From Cellulomonas sp. Root485 (GTDB taxonomy: Bacteria; Actinomycetota; Actinomycetes; Actinomycetales; Cellulomonadaceae), in the NCBI RefSeq assembly GCF_001426705.1, contig NZ_LMFC01000001.1, positions 1,703,355 through 1,767,354 on the forward strand: DNA of 64,000 nt, given 5' to 3'. Shown one piece after another: positions 32,963 through 41,674 of this stretch. The notes beneath the pieces were generated by a model that was not told the DNA's origin, did not search any database, and worked only from the letters and a program-made list of their open reading frames with translations. The position numbers and the translations under genes were made by a program. The first letter of the stretch is position 1; each line of letters starts with the position of its first letter.

Positions 32963-33501
32963 CCGCCGAGACGTTGCACGCCTTGGACCGCCTGCTCCGA
33001 GACCAGGACGAGCCGCAGCTGTCGCCGCAGCAGTACAAGGAGGTCTTCCGTCAGCACCCCGCGGGGGTCGCGGTCGTCGCGCTGCGCGACGGCGAGCGCC
33101 GGATCGGGTTCACGGCGACCTCGGTCATCTCCGTGTCCGCCGCTCCCCCGCTGCTCGCGTTCTCGCTGGCGTCCACGTCGTCGTCGTGGGACGCCCTGTC
33201 CCGTGCGCGCACCCTCACGGTGAGCTTCCTGTCGGCGGACCAGGACGACGTGTCGGCACGCTTCGCGACGAGCGGCATCGACCGGTTCGCGGCCGGCGGC
33301 TGGTACGACCTGGGCAGCGGCGAACCCGTGATCGAAGGAGCGGTGTCCTGGGTCCGCGGGCGGGTGCTCCAGCGCACGCCGGTGGGCGACAGCTACCTGG
33401 TCTCGCTGCGCGCGCTCGAGCACGGCACGTCCGACGACACGACGCCGCTGGTGTACCACGACCGCAGCTACCACCGGATCGGGTCGCACACGGCGATCTG
33501 A
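32959..33501 (+). CDS. Flavin reductase domain protein (HpaC/split-barrel family)
   Basis: A 180-residue split-barrel flavin reductase. The N-terminal helix (LSPQQYKEVFRQHPAG) precedes the conserved GFTATSVISVSAAPPLLAFSL (quoted in part) and the later block EHGTSDDTTPLVYHDRSYH. Proteins of this family reduce FMN or FAD with NAD(P)H for separate monooxygenases. The ATG overlaps the previous stop. Two unrelated reductase folds in one operon, opposite five LLM monooxygenases, suggests a high demand for reduced flavin or different flavin preferences. Confidence 0.9.
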   Translation: MTAETLHALDRLLRDQDEPQLSPQQYKEVFRQHPAGVAVVALRDGERRIGFTATSVISVSAAPPLLAFSLASTSSSWDALSRARTLTVSFLSADQDDVSARFATSGIDRFAAGGWYDLGSGEPVIEGAVSWVRGRVLQRTPVGDSYLVSLRALEHGTSDDTTPLVYHDRSYHRIGSHTAI

Positions 33502-33522
33502 GAACAGCCTGCCTCGCGACGC

Positions 33523-33556
33523 AGAGAAGCCCCCCGCCGCAGCGGGGGGCTTCTCT
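33523..33556. terminator. Bidirectional terminator-like hairpin
   Basis: A perfect 15-bp stem (33523-33537 with 33542-33556) with loop CGCA, lying between the stops of the plus-strand reductase operon and the minus-strand monooxygenase operon. The arms end in mixed pyrimidine-rich sequence on both strands rather than a long T-run. Confidence 0.9.
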
Positions 33557-33563
33557 GTGCGTC

Positions 33564-34664
33564 TCAGTCGACCGCGGTGAACCCGGCCGGGCGCCGGGCG
33601 TCCGCCGGACCCCACAGGTCCGTCTTCACCTCGGCCTTGACCAGCGGGACGACCTCCTCGGCGAACCGCCGCAGCACGTCGTCCTGGTGGGTGGGCTCAA
33701 GGACGTGGTTGATCGAGACCGACTGCAGGTCGTGCCCGTAGCTGGCGTGGTAGTCGAGGATCTTCTCCGCGACCCGCTCGGGCGACCCGACGAGCGCCGG
33801 ACCACGCTCGACGGCCTCCTCGATGGTCCGAAAGCTGGTCACCTTGCCCACCGCGGCGGGATCGTGCTTGCGCAGGTCCTGCCGCGCGACCGCCCCCTCG
33901 TAGAACGGGCGGTACTGCGCGACGGCCTGCTCGGTGGTGTCCGCGAGGAACAGCCCGCCGGAGCCGGAGCCGACGAACGCGTACGCCGGGTCGTGGCCGT
34001 GCGCGGCGTACTGCTCGCGGTACCGGTCGATGAGCACCTGGTAGTTCTCGCGGGGTTGCAGGGCGTTCGCGCTGACGATGGGGTCGCCGTGCTTGGCCGC
34101 CAGGTCGACGGCGAACTGCGAGGTCGCGGAGCCGTGCCAGATCCGGAACGGACCCGAGAACGGCCGCGGGAGCGTCGTCGCACCGTGCAGGTCCGGGCGG
34201 TGCCGGCCGACCCACTCGACGTCCTCGCGGCTGAGCAGCAGGCTGAGCAGCTCGTAGTTCTCCTCGAGGTACTCGTACTGCTTGTCGAGGTCGAGCCCCA
34301 GCAGCGGGTACTGCAGCGCCTCGTTGCCCTTGCCGATGACGATCTCGAGCCGCCCGCGGCTGAGCTGGTCGATCGTGGCGTAGTCCTCGGCGACCCGGAT
34401 CGGGTCCAGCAGGGACAGCACGGTCACCCCGGTGCTGAGCAGGATGCGTGACGTGCTCGCGGCGAGGGCGCCCAGCAGCACGGTGGGCGACGACGACAGC
34501 ACCTCACCGGCATGCCGCTCCCCCACCGCGAAGGCGTCGATGCCGAGCTGCTCGGCGAGCACGGCGGTCTCGACCACCCGGGCCAGCCGGTCGGCCGGCG
34601 GGACCGCCTCCCCGGTGACGGGGTGCGGCGGGTTGAAGACGATGTCGAGTACCTGGAAACGCAT
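33564..34664 (-). CDS. LLM-class flavin-dependent monooxygenase (CE1758-like)
   Basis: A luciferase-like TIM-barrel flavoprotein of 366 residues. The start MRFQVLDIVFNPPHPVTGE, the barrel segment FAVGERHAGEVLSSSP, the flavin-site block QLSRGRLEIVIGKGNE and the RIWHGSATS strand are typical of the CE1758 branch of FMN-dependent oxidoreductases. It uses FMNH2 and O2 on an unknown substrate. It is the last gene of the minus-strand operon, 10 nt after ssuD, immediately before the bidirectional terminator. Organosulfur substrates are inferred from context. Confidence 0.88.
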   Translation of the reverse strand: MRFQVLDIVFNPPHPVTGEAVPPADRLARVVETAVLAEQLGIDAFAVGERHAGEVLSSSPTVLLGALAASTSRILLSTGVTVLSLLDPIRVAEDYATIDQLSRGRLEIVIGKGNEALQYPLLGLDLDKQYEYLEENYELLSLLLSREDVEWVGRHRPDLHGATTLPRPFSGPFRIWHGSATSQFAVDLAAKHGDPIVSANALQPRENYQVLIDRYREQYAAHGHDPAYAFVGSGSGGLFLADTTEQAVAQYRPFYEGAVARQDLRKHDPAAVGKVTSFRTIEEAVERGPALVGSPERVAEKILDYHASYGHDLQSVSINHVLEPTHQDDVLRRFAEEVVPLVKAEVKTDLWGPADARRPAGFTAVD

Positions 34665-34674
34665 GTCGTCCCCC

Positions 34675-35781
34675 TCAGGCCGCGGTGCGCGCGGCGTCGC
34701 GGGCAGCGACCTCGTCGCGGACCAGCGGGATCACGTAGCGGCCGAAGTCGATGGCGTCGTCGAGCAGGTCGTACCCACGCGCCGAGATCACGGTCACGCC
34801 GAGGTCGTAGTACGCCAGCAGCGCCTCCGCGACCTGCTCGGGCGTCCCGACCAGCGCGTTCGAGTTGCCGGCGCCGCCGGTGGCCTTCGCGGTCGCCGTC
34901 CAGAGCACGGAGTCGAACCGGTCCCCCTGCGCGGCGATCTCGAGGAGCCGCTGCGAGCCGGCGTTCTCGGGCTTGTCGATCGAGTGGCGCCGGCTCAGGA
35001 CTCCACCGGCGGCCGCCTTGCGGGCCTCGATCGCGCCGAGGATCCGGTGCGCCTTCTCCCAGGCCAGCTCCTCCGTCGGCGCGATGATCGGCCGGAAGGC
35101 GGCGTGGATGCGCGGCGGTGTGGTCCGTCCCGCGGCGGCGGCCTCCCGACGGATCCGCGCGATCTGCTCGGCGGTCCGGTCCAGCGGCTCGCCCCACACG
35201 GCGTAGATGTCCGCCTCGGCAGCACCGACCCGGTACGCGGCGTCGGACGACCCGCCGAAGGAGATCGTCGGCGAGCGGCCGTCGAGCGCCTTGGCGTCGA
35301 GCACGAAGTCCCGGAACTGGTAGTACTCGCCGTCGTGGTCGAACGGCTCGGTGCTGGTCCAGGCCTTCTTGACGATCTGGATGTACTCCTGGGTGCGGGC
35401 GTACCGCTGGTCCTTCGTGAGCGTGTCGCCCTCGCGCTGCTGCTCGTGGTCGTTGCCGCCGGTGATGAAGTGCACCGAGAGGCGCCCGCCGGAGAGCTGG
35501 TCGAGCGTCGCGAACGACTTGGCGGCGAACGTCGGGTACGAGACGTTCGGGCGGTGCGCGAGCAGCAGCTCGATCGAGTCGAGCCGCGCGGCGGCGTGCG
35601 CGGCCAGGACCGACGGCTCCGGGCCGCTGGAGCCGTACGCGAACAGCACACGGGTCCAGCCGTTGTCCTCGTGGGCGCGGACGATCCGCTCCAGGTAGCG
35701 CAGGTCGAACGGCGCGGTGGTGGGGACCTGCGTCTCCGAGCCGTTGCTGGTGGTGGCGATGCCGAGGAAGTCGACGGGCAC
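34675..35781 (-). CDS. ssuD: Alkanesulfonate monooxygenase-like LLM protein
   Basis: A two-component FMNH2-dependent monooxygenase, 368 residues, of the SsuD group. It has the family blocks TRVLFAYGSSGPEPSVLAA, LLLAHRPNVSYPTFAAK, SVHFITGGNDHEQQREGD and ISFGGSSDAAYRVGA (each quoted within limits). It is expected to convert alkanesulfonates to an aldehyde plus sulfite for sulfur nutrition. The active-site Cys of E. coli SsuD is not obvious at the same place, so the specificity may differ. It lies 27 nt after an upstream LLM gene. The ssuA/B/C-like importer is encoded 19 kb away on the other strand. Confidence 0.85.
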   Translation of the reverse strand: MPVDFLGIATTSNGSETQVPTTAPFDLRYLERIVRAHEDNGWTRVLFAYGSSGPEPSVLAAHAAARLDSIELLLAHRPNVSYPTFAAKSFATLDQLSGGRLSVHFITGGNDHEQQREGDTLTKDQRYARTQEYIQIVKKAWTSTEPFDHDGEYYQFRDFVLDAKALDGRSPTISFGGSSDAAYRVGAAEADIYAVWGEPLDRTAEQIARIRREAAAAGRTTPPRIHAAFRPIIAPTEELAWEKAHRILGAIEARKAAAGGVLSRRHSIDKPENAGSQRLLEIAAQGDRFDSVLWTATAKATGGAGNSNALVGTPEQVAEALLAYYDLGVTVISARGYDLLDDAIDFGRYVIPLVRDEVAARDAARTAA

Positions 35782-35808
35782 GGTGGGGCTCCTTCTCGTG
35801 GTGGGGGG

Positions 35809-36999
35809 TCAGGCGCCCGAGGGCACCAGGTCGTGGGCGTCGGCAGACGCGTCGGCAGCTGCGGCGTCGGACACGTCGGCGTGCAGGCCCCAGGCGGAGG
35901 CGAGCAGCTCGAACGAGCGCACGCGGTCGCGGGGGTCGTGGGTCTCGGTGGTGATGAGCAGCTCGTCGGCCCCGGTCACGCGCTGCAGGGTGGCGAGGCG
36001 GGACGTGACCTCGTCCGGGGTGCCGACGATCCGGGAGTCGACCCGGTCGCGCAGCACGTCCTGGTCGGCGGCGCTGCGCTGCTCCCACGGCATCGTCGTG
36101 CCGGGCTCCGGGTAGGCGATCGCCCCCTGCGCGCCGCGGCGGATCGAGAGCACCCACTCGGCGAACGGGTCCGCGAGGTGCCGCGCCTGCTCGGACGTCT
36201 CGGCGGCCAGCACGTCGGCGGAGACGACGACGTACGGCTCGGCCAGCACCCCCGGCCGGAACGCCGCGCGGTAGGCGTCGACCGTGCCGAGCACGGTCGA
36301 CGGGCTGACGTGGTAGTTCGCCGCGAGCGGCAGACCGAGGGCACCGGCGACGCGAGCGCTCTCGCCGCCGCTGGACGCCAGCACCCACAGGTCGAACGCC
36401 GCCCCCGCGACGGCCGGGCTCACGTAGGCGTGCCCGGCGCTGTCGACGTAGTCGTCGGCGAGCAGGCCGAGGACCAGCTCGAGCTCGGCGCGGAAGTCCT
36501 GGCCGGTGCGGCTGGCGCCGATGACCTCCTTCTGCGCGAGGAGGCGCGCCCGCAGGGACGAGTCCGTGAAGTCGATCGGCGGTGTGCCCGGCACGTGCAG
36601 GCCGTCGACGTCGCGCGCCTGTGTGGGCGGTGGGGCGACGAACCCCTCGGGCGGCGGCGTGAACGCGCGACCGAGACCGAGGTCGACCCGTCCCGGGTGC
36701 AGCGCGGCGATCGTGCCGAACTGCTCGGCGGCGATCAGGGGGCTCGTCGTCCCCAGCAGCACGGCCCCCGACCCCACCCGCAGGCGCCGGGTGCGCTCGG
36801 CCGTCAGGGCCGCGAGCACCGCGGGCGACGCCGATGCCACGCCGGGCGCGAGGTGGTGCTCCGCGAACCACAGCCGGCGGTACCCGAGCCGGTCGGCCGC
36901 GACGGCGAGGTCGAGGGTCGCGCGCAGGGCGTCGGCGCCGGTCTGGCCGACTCCGACGGTCGCCAGCTCGAGGATGGACAGGGGCACGTTCGTGGTCAT
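35809..36999 (-). CDS. LLM-class flavin-dependent oxidoreductase
   Basis: A 396-residue luciferase-like protein of the MsnO8/YhbW type: LSILELATVGVGQT at the N-terminus, LWFAEHHLAPGVASASP, LRVGSGAVLLGTTSPLIAAEQFG (quoted in part) and HPGRVDLGLGRA. An Ala/Asp-rich C-terminal tail is present. The start at 36999 gives the standard N-terminus; the long upstream frame is antisense to the oxidase gene. Members are FMN-dependent and often lie in sulfur or N-heterocycle degradation clusters. It begins 19 nt after the FAD oxidase gene. Confidence 0.88.
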   Translation of the reverse strand: MTTNVPLSILELATVGVGQTGADALRATLDLAVAADRLGYRRLWFAEHHLAPGVASASPAVLAALTAERTRRLRVGSGAVLLGTTSPLIAAEQFGTIAALHPGRVDLGLGRAFTPPPEGFVAPPPTQARDVDGLHVPGTPPIDFTDSSLRARLLAQKEVIGASRTGQDFRAELELVLGLLADDYVDSAGHAYVSPAVAGAAFDLWVLASSGGESARVAGALGLPLAANYHVSPSTVLGTVDAYRAAFRPGVLAEPYVVVSADVLAAETSEQARHLADPFAEWVLSIRRGAQGAIAYPEPGTTMPWEQRSAADQDVLRDRVDSRIVGTPDEVTSRLATLQRVTGADELLITTETHDPRDRVRSFELLASAWGLHADVSDAAAADASADAHDLVPSGA

Positions 37000-37018
37000 G
37001 GAGGCTCCGGGGTGAGGG

Positions 37019-38161
37019 TCAGGGTGAGGCCGGCAGGGCCGCGAACCGGGCGGCCGCGAAGGCCGCGTGCGCCGAGCAGGCGGGATCGGACGCGAGGTCG
37101 GCGAGCACGCGTCCGAGGGCCGGCGCGAACTTGAAGCCGTGCCCCGAGAACCCGGCCGCGACGACGACGCGTCCGCGGCGGTCGAGGACGAAGTCGTGGT
37201 CCGGCGTCGTGGTGTACGTGCAGGAGATCGGAACGAGGTGGTCGGGGTCGGCACCCGGCACCCACTGCGCCACGTAGTCGCGCAGCTGCCGCAGCTGGTG
37301 CGGCTCCGGCGTGAAGGACCTCCGGTCGGGGTCGGTGCGGGGGCCGACGGCGTGGAAGCCCACCTTGATCCCCTCGCCGGGGGTCGCCAGGCCGTACGTG
37401 CCGCTGGGCCACGGGTGCGGGGCGGGCGGGTCGTGGGTGAAGGACGGCCACAGGTCGACGGGGGGTGCGTCCGGGCGCAGCGCGAAGTGCGCAGGCTGCT
37501 CCTGCGTCACCACCAGCCGGTCGGCCAGCTCGGGGAACCCGGGCAGCAGGCGGGACGTCCAGGCACCGACCGCCACGACGGCGTTCGTCCCGTGCCAGGT
37601 GCCGGTGTCCGTGACCACCCGCACGCCGTCACCGGTCTGCTCGACCGCGCGCACGGGTGTCTCGTGCAGCACCCGCGCACCGGCCGCGGTGGCGGCCTGG
37701 AGGAACGCCTCGACCGCGCGGTCGGCGTGCAGTCGTCCCGCGGTGCTCGTCTCGTGCAGGACGTCACCCTCGAACGCGAGGCCCGGCCAGCGCGCGTGCG
37801 CGTCGGCGGCGGACAGCCACTCGTGCGGGATGCCCCGTTCGACGAACGCGTCCGCCACCTCCCGTGACGCCAGCGAGCCCTGGCTCACCCCGCCGGTGAT
37901 CGTCAGCAGCTCCCCGGCCTCGGGCGTCTCGTCCTCGAGCACCCGCCACAGGTCGAACGCCTCCTGCACCAGGTCGAGGTACTCCGCCCGCGCGTAGGTG
38001 TTCCGGTAGATCCGGGATGCACCGTGCGAGGCACCCTGCGTGTGCCCGCGGCCGAACCGTTCCAGCAGGACGACCTGCCGCCCGCGCCGGGCCAGCTGCC
38101 ACGCGGTCGCGGCCCCCATGACCCCGCCACCGACGACGACGTGGTCCACGTGCTCGCTCAT
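37019..38161 (-). CDS. FAD-dependent N-methyl amino acid oxidase (MSOX/SolA-like)
   Basis: A 380-residue amine oxidase of the monomeric sarcosine oxidase/N-methyltryptophan oxidase group. The dinucleotide motif GGGVMGAATAWQLARRG is at residues ~11-27. Cys314 in ISCTYTTTPDHDF lies where MSOX binds FAD covalently (Cys315), and GFSGHGFKFAPALG is the flavin-site C-terminal block. The expected reaction is oxidative demethylation or deamination of an N-substituted amino acid, producing H2O2. It sits just downstream of an amino-acid-type binding protein, so the imported solute may be its substrate (inference). Confidence 0.87.
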   Translation of the reverse strand: MSEHVDHVVVGGGVMGAATAWQLARRGRQVVLLERFGRGHTQGASHGASRIYRNTYARAEYLDLVQEAFDLWRVLEDETPEAGELLTITGGVSQGSLASREVADAFVERGIPHEWLSAADAHARWPGLAFEGDVLHETSTAGRLHADRAVEAFLQAATAAGARVLHETPVRAVEQTGDGVRVVTDTGTWHGTNAVVAVGAWTSRLLPGFPELADRLVVTQEQPAHFALRPDAPPVDLWPSFTHDPPAPHPWPSGTYGLATPGEGIKVGFHAVGPRTDPDRRSFTPEPHQLRQLRDYVAQWVPGADPDHLVPISCTYTTTPDHDFVLDRRGRVVVAAGFSGHGFKFAPALGRVLADLASDPACSAHAAFAAARFAALPASP

Positions 38162-38184
38162 CTGCTCCTCCTCCGCCTGTGGGT

Positions 38185-38221
38185 CGGCCGGCTGGGCGAC
38201 CCCCGTCCACCCAGCCGGCCG
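38185..38221 (-). other. Intra-operon stem-loop between binding-protein and oxidase genes
   Basis: A perfect 12-bp inverted repeat, CGGCCGGCTGGG (38185-38196) with CCCAGCCGGCCG (38210-38221) and a 13-nt loop. It lies in the only long gap (96 nt) of the minus-strand operon, directly after the solute-binding protein gene. Such hairpins commonly stabilise the upstream mRNA and partly terminate transcription, raising binding-protein yield. Confidence 0.65.
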
Positions 38222-38257
38222 TGTGAGGCGACTCCCCAAGCCGCCTCGTCTGTGGGG

Positions 38258-39274
38258 TCAGTCTGTCTTCGGCAGACCGGGCGGGTTGGTCTCGGACGTC
38301 GCGATCGCCTCGTCCTGCAGGCCCCACCGCTCCAGCACCTCGGCGTAGGTGCCGTCCTCGAACGCGTGGTTGAGCGCCGCGGTGATCGCCGGTGCCAGCC
38401 CGTTGCCCTTGAGGGTGCCGACGGCGATCTGCGCGGTCGCGGGCCAGCCGCCGTTGAGCGTGCCGATCACCTTGAAGTCCTCCGGGGACACCGCGGCCTT
38501 GTAGGCGGCGGTCGCGTTCGGGCCGAACGAGACGTCGATGCGGCCCGACTGCAGCGCGAGGATCGTGTCGCCGTCGTTCTCGAAGTACTCGACCTTCGCC
38601 GCCTCGAGCCCGGCCGCCTGGTTCTCCTCGTCCCAGGCGAGCAGGATCTTCTCCTGGTTGGTGCCCGAGCCCACCGCGACGGTCAGGCCGGCGATGTCCT
38701 TCGGCTCGGAGATCTCCGTCAGGTCGTCGTTGTCGGCGCGCACGAGCCAGCCCAGCTGGTCGTTGCGGTACGAGGAGAAGTCGTAGAGCTCCTTGCGCTC
38801 CTCGGTGACCGTCACGTTCGAGATGACCGCGTCCACGGCTCCGGACTGCACGGCGAGCGGCCAGTCGGCCCACGCCTTGACCTCGTGCTTCAGCTCCAGA
38901 CCGAGCGCGTCGGCCACCAGCTGGGCGATGTCGGTCTCGTTGCCGATGGGCGTCTTCTCGTCGTCGGCCAGGAACGCCAGGGGCGCCACGTACGCGCTCA
39001 CGGCGACCGTGAGCGTGCCCTTCTCCTTGACCTCCGGGGGCAGCAGCGCGATGGCCTCGGCCGACTCGGTCGTGTGGACGCGGTCCTGGTCCGCTGTGGT
39101 GTTGACGGTGAGCCCGGCTGCCTGCGCAGCCTCCTGGAGGTCACCGCCACCGGGCTCGGCCTCGGCGCTCGAGGAGCAGGCCGCGAGACCCGCGAGCAGG
39201 GGGATCAGGACGAGCGCGGCGAGCAGCCGGGTGCGGGACGAGCGAGTGGAACGGTGCGATGGAGCGGACATCAT
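38258..39274 (-). CDS. Amino acid-type ABC transporter substrate-binding lipoprotein
   Basis: A 338-residue lipoprotein of solute-binding family 3. The signal ends in the lipobox LAGLAAC (Cys33). The mature part has the family pattern VSAYVAPLAFLADDE, GNETDIAQLVADALGLEL, WPLAVQSGAVDAVISNVTVTEER and GSGTNQEKILLAWDEE (each within limits). It would capture a polar amino acid or analogue for the permease/ATPase encoded just upstream. ATG 39274 and ATG 39271 are tandem; AGAGAGAAG precedes them. A stem-loop follows the gene. Confidence 0.9.
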   Translation of the reverse strand: MMSAPSHRSTRSSRTRLLAALVLIPLLAGLAACSSSAEAEPGGGDLQEAAQAAGLTVNTTADQDRVHTTESAEAIALLPPEVKEKGTLTVAVSAYVAPLAFLADDEKTPIGNETDIAQLVADALGLELKHEVKAWADWPLAVQSGAVDAVISNVTVTEERKELYDFSSYRNDQLGWLVRADNDDLTEISEPKDIAGLTVAVGSGTNQEKILLAWDEENQAAGLEAAKVEYFENDGDTILALQSGRIDVSFGPNATAAYKAAVSPEDFKVIGTLNGGWPATAQIAVGTLKGNGLAPAITAALNHAFEDGTYAEVLERWGLQDEAIATSETNPPGLPKTD

Positions 39275-39297
39275 CTTCTCTCTTCGGGGTGGAATGG

Positions 39298-40062
39298 TCA
39301 GAGGACCTTGTCGAGGAACGCGCGGGTGCGCGCGTGCTGGGGGTGGTCGAGCACCTGCGCGGGAGGGCCCTGCTCGACGATCCGGCCGCCGTCCATGAAC
39401 ACGACCGTGTCGGCCAGCTCGCGGGCGAAGCCGATCTCGTGCGTGACGACGACGAGCGTCGTGCCGCTGTGTGCGAGGTCCTTGATGACGTCGAGGACCT
39501 CGCCCACGAGCTCCGGGTCGAGCGCGGAGGTCGGCTCGTCGAACAGGAGCACCTCGGGCTGGGTGGCGAGAGCGCGGGCGATGGCGACGCGCTGCTGCTG
39601 GCCGCCGGACAGCTGTCGCGGCCGGGCGTCGGCCTTGTCGGACAGCCCGACGCGCTCCAGCAGCACGCGCGCCTCCGCCTCGACCTCGCGCCGCGGGCGG
39701 CCCTGGGCGTGGACCGGCGCCTCGACGAGGTTCTCCAGCACGGTCAGGTGCGGGAACAGGTTGAAGCTCTGGAACACGAAGCCGATGCGGGTGCGCTGCC
39801 GCAGCACGTCCTTCTCGCGCAGCTCGCGCAGCGTGTCGCCACGGCGCTCGTAGCCGACGACCTCGCCGCCGACCGCCACGAACCCGCGGTCCACGCGCTC
39901 GAGGTGGTTGATGACGCGCAGCAGGGTCGACTTGCCGGAGCCCGACGGTCCGATGACGACCGTGACCTCTCCCGGCTGGACGACGAGGTCGATGCCGGCG
40001 AGCACCTCGAGCGTGCCGTACGACTTGTGCACGCCGTGCACCTCGACCAGGCCCGCGCTCAT
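39298..40062 (-). CDS. Amino acid ABC transporter ATP-binding protein
   Basis: A GlnQ-type ATPase of 254 residues. Walker A is GPSGSGKST, signature LSGGQQQR, Walker B VLLFDEP, and the His switch is VVVTHE. Its start overlaps the permease stop as ATGA and the binding-protein gene follows after 23 nt, giving a complete type I importer of the polar amino acid family. Confidence 0.94.
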   Translation of the reverse strand: MSAGLVEVHGVHKSYGTLEVLAGIDLVVQPGEVTVVIGPSGSGKSTLLRVINHLERVDRGFVAVGGEVVGYERRGDTLRELREKDVLRQRTRIGFVFQSFNLFPHLTVLENLVEAPVHAQGRPRREVEAEARVLLERVGLSDKADARPRQLSGGQQQRVAIARALATQPEVLLFDEPTSALDPELVGEVLDVIKDLAHSGTTLVVVTHEIGFARELADTVVFMDGGRIVEQGPPAQVLDHPQHARTRAFLDKVL

Positions 40063-41108
40063 CGGTCGCCCCCCGTCCGGAACAGGTGGCCGGCACCGAG
40101 CGTCGAGCGCACCGCGTAGCTGGGCGGGACGCTCGCCGGCAGCGGGCGCCCGGACACCTTGCTCGCGGCGGCGAGCACCGACCAGCGCAGGCGCTGCACG
40201 GGCGTCGGGGGCAGCGTGCGCAGGGCGCCCTTCGCGTAGTGCCGCTCCAGGTAGTACTGCCCGACGGTCAGCACCGTGGTGATGATCAGGTACCAGATCG
40301 CCGCGACCATGAGCAGCGGGACGACCTTGAGGTTGCGGCCGTAGATCACGCCGACCGTGTAGAACAGCTCGCCGTACGCCAGCACGTAGACCACCGACGT
40401 GCCCTTGACCAGGCCGATGATCTCGTTGATGGAGGTCGGCACGATGGTCCGCATGGCCTGCGGGAGCACGATGCGCAGCTGCTGGCGGGAGCGCGGGATG
40501 CCGAGCGCGGCGGCGGCCTCGTGCTGGCCCTGGTCGACGCCGAGGATCCCGGCGCGCACGATCTCGGCCGAGTACGCCGCCTGCGAGAGCCCGAGGCCGA
40601 GCACCGCGGCGCCGAACTTCCCGACGATCGACAGGGTGTCCACCTCGGTGAACGCCGGGCCGAACGGGATGCCGAACGAGATCTCCGGGTAGAGGTAGGC
40701 GAGGTTGTACCAGAGCAGCAGCTGCAGGATCAGCGGCACCGACCGGAACACCCACGTGTAGCCCCAGGCGACGCTGCGCAGCAGGGGTGAACGCGACAGC
40801 CGCATGAGGGCGAGCACGGTACCGAGCCCGAACCCGATGACCGCGGCGGCGAACGTCAGGCGCAGCGTCCCCCACAGTCCCGTGAGCACCGACGGCCACG
40901 TCAGGTACTGCGTGACCACCGACCACTGCCACCGGTCGTTGGTCACCAGAGAGCTGACGACCATCGCGAGCAGCACCGCGACGACAGCGGTGGCCAGCCA
41001 GCGACCCGGGTGCCTGCTCGGGACGACGCGCAGGCCGGCGAGCGTCGCCGCGTCGGTCTGCGCCGGCGGCGGCGCCAGGACGCGGGACTCGTCCTGCACG
41101 ATGCTCAC
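40059..41108 (-). CDS. Amino acid ABC transporter permease
   Basis: A 349-residue HisM/GlnP-type permease with a cytoplasmic N-terminal extension, about five to six membrane helices, and the EAA loop [23 protein letters not shown] (near 215, quoted in part). The segment [15 protein letters not shown] is typical of polar amino acid permeases. The GTG at 41108 overlaps the preceding GNAT stop as GTGA; an ATG 18 nt further upstream is possible. A single permease gene implies a homodimer. Confidence 0.92.
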   Translation of the reverse strand: MSIVQDESRVLAPPPAQTDAATLAGLRVVPSRHPGRWLATAVVAVLLAMVVSSLVTNDRWQWSVVTQYLTWPSVLTGLWGTLRLTFAAAVIGFGLGTVLALMRLSRSPLLRSVAWGYTWVFRSVPLILQLLLWYNLAYLYPEISFGIPFGPAFTEVDTLSIVGKFGAAVLGLGLSQAAYSAEIVRAGILGVDQGQHEAAAALGIPRSRQQLRIVLPQAMRTIVPTSINEIIGLVKGTSVVYVLAYGELFYTVGVIYGRNLKVVPLLMVAAIWYLIITTVLTVGQYYLERHYAKGALRTLPPTPVQRLRWSVLAAASKVSGRPLPASVPPSYAVRSTLGAGHLFRTGGDR

Positions 41109-41674
41109 GAGTCCACCTCCAGCCACTTCTCGAACGGGAGCGGCCCGGTCGCCTCGGCGGCGGGGTCGAACAGCGGCGTGTAGCCGGCGCGCAGGTACAG
41201 GCCGACGGCCTCCGGCTGCCGCGGCCCGGTGGTCAGGTACAGCCGCGGGTAGCCGAGCTCCGACGCGCGCTGCTCCAGCTCGGCGACGACGCGTGCGGCC
41301 AGGCCACGGCGGCGGTGCGCGTGATGGGTCCAGATCCGCTTGAGCTCCGCGGTGGGAACGGTCGGGAGACCGGCATCGTCGCGCCCCTCGCTGCGCGGGC
41401 GACGGTCGGCGTCACCCAGCTCGGGCTCGACGCGACGGCGAAACGCGCCGCCGGCCACCGGCTCACCGTCCTCGAGCAGCAGGACCAGCGCGCCGTCGGG
41501 CTCCGCGAACTCGGCCGCCGGGTAGTGCTCCAGCTCGTCCCGGATCTGCTCGACGGCCAGGATGCCCTCGTACCGGGAGGCGTACTCGTACGCCAGCTCG
41601 TCCAGCAGCGGGCGCACGAGCGGGTCGGCGAGGTCCGTCCAGCGGATCGTCAGGGTGGTGGTCGTCGCGGTCAC
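41105..41674 (-). CDS. GNAT-family N-acetyltransferase
   Basis: A 189-residue acyl-CoA transferase. The CoA-binding loop is [21 protein letters not shown], followed by [24 protein letters not shown] (both quoted in part). The GTG start overlaps the DUF1684 stop and the stop overlaps the permease start. It is thus deep inside the operon and likely acts on an imported amine or amino acid analogue, or on its toxic form. The substrate is unknown. Confidence 0.88.
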   Translation of the reverse strand: MTATTTTLTIRWTDLADPLVRPLLDELAYEYASRYEGILAVEQIRDELEHYPAAEFAEPDGALVLLLEDGEPVAGGAFRRRVEPELGDADRRPRSEGRDDAGLPTVPTAELKRIWTHHAHRRRGLAARVVAELEQRASELGYPRLYLTTGPRQPEAVGLYLRAGYTPLFDPAAEATGPLPFEKWLEVDS

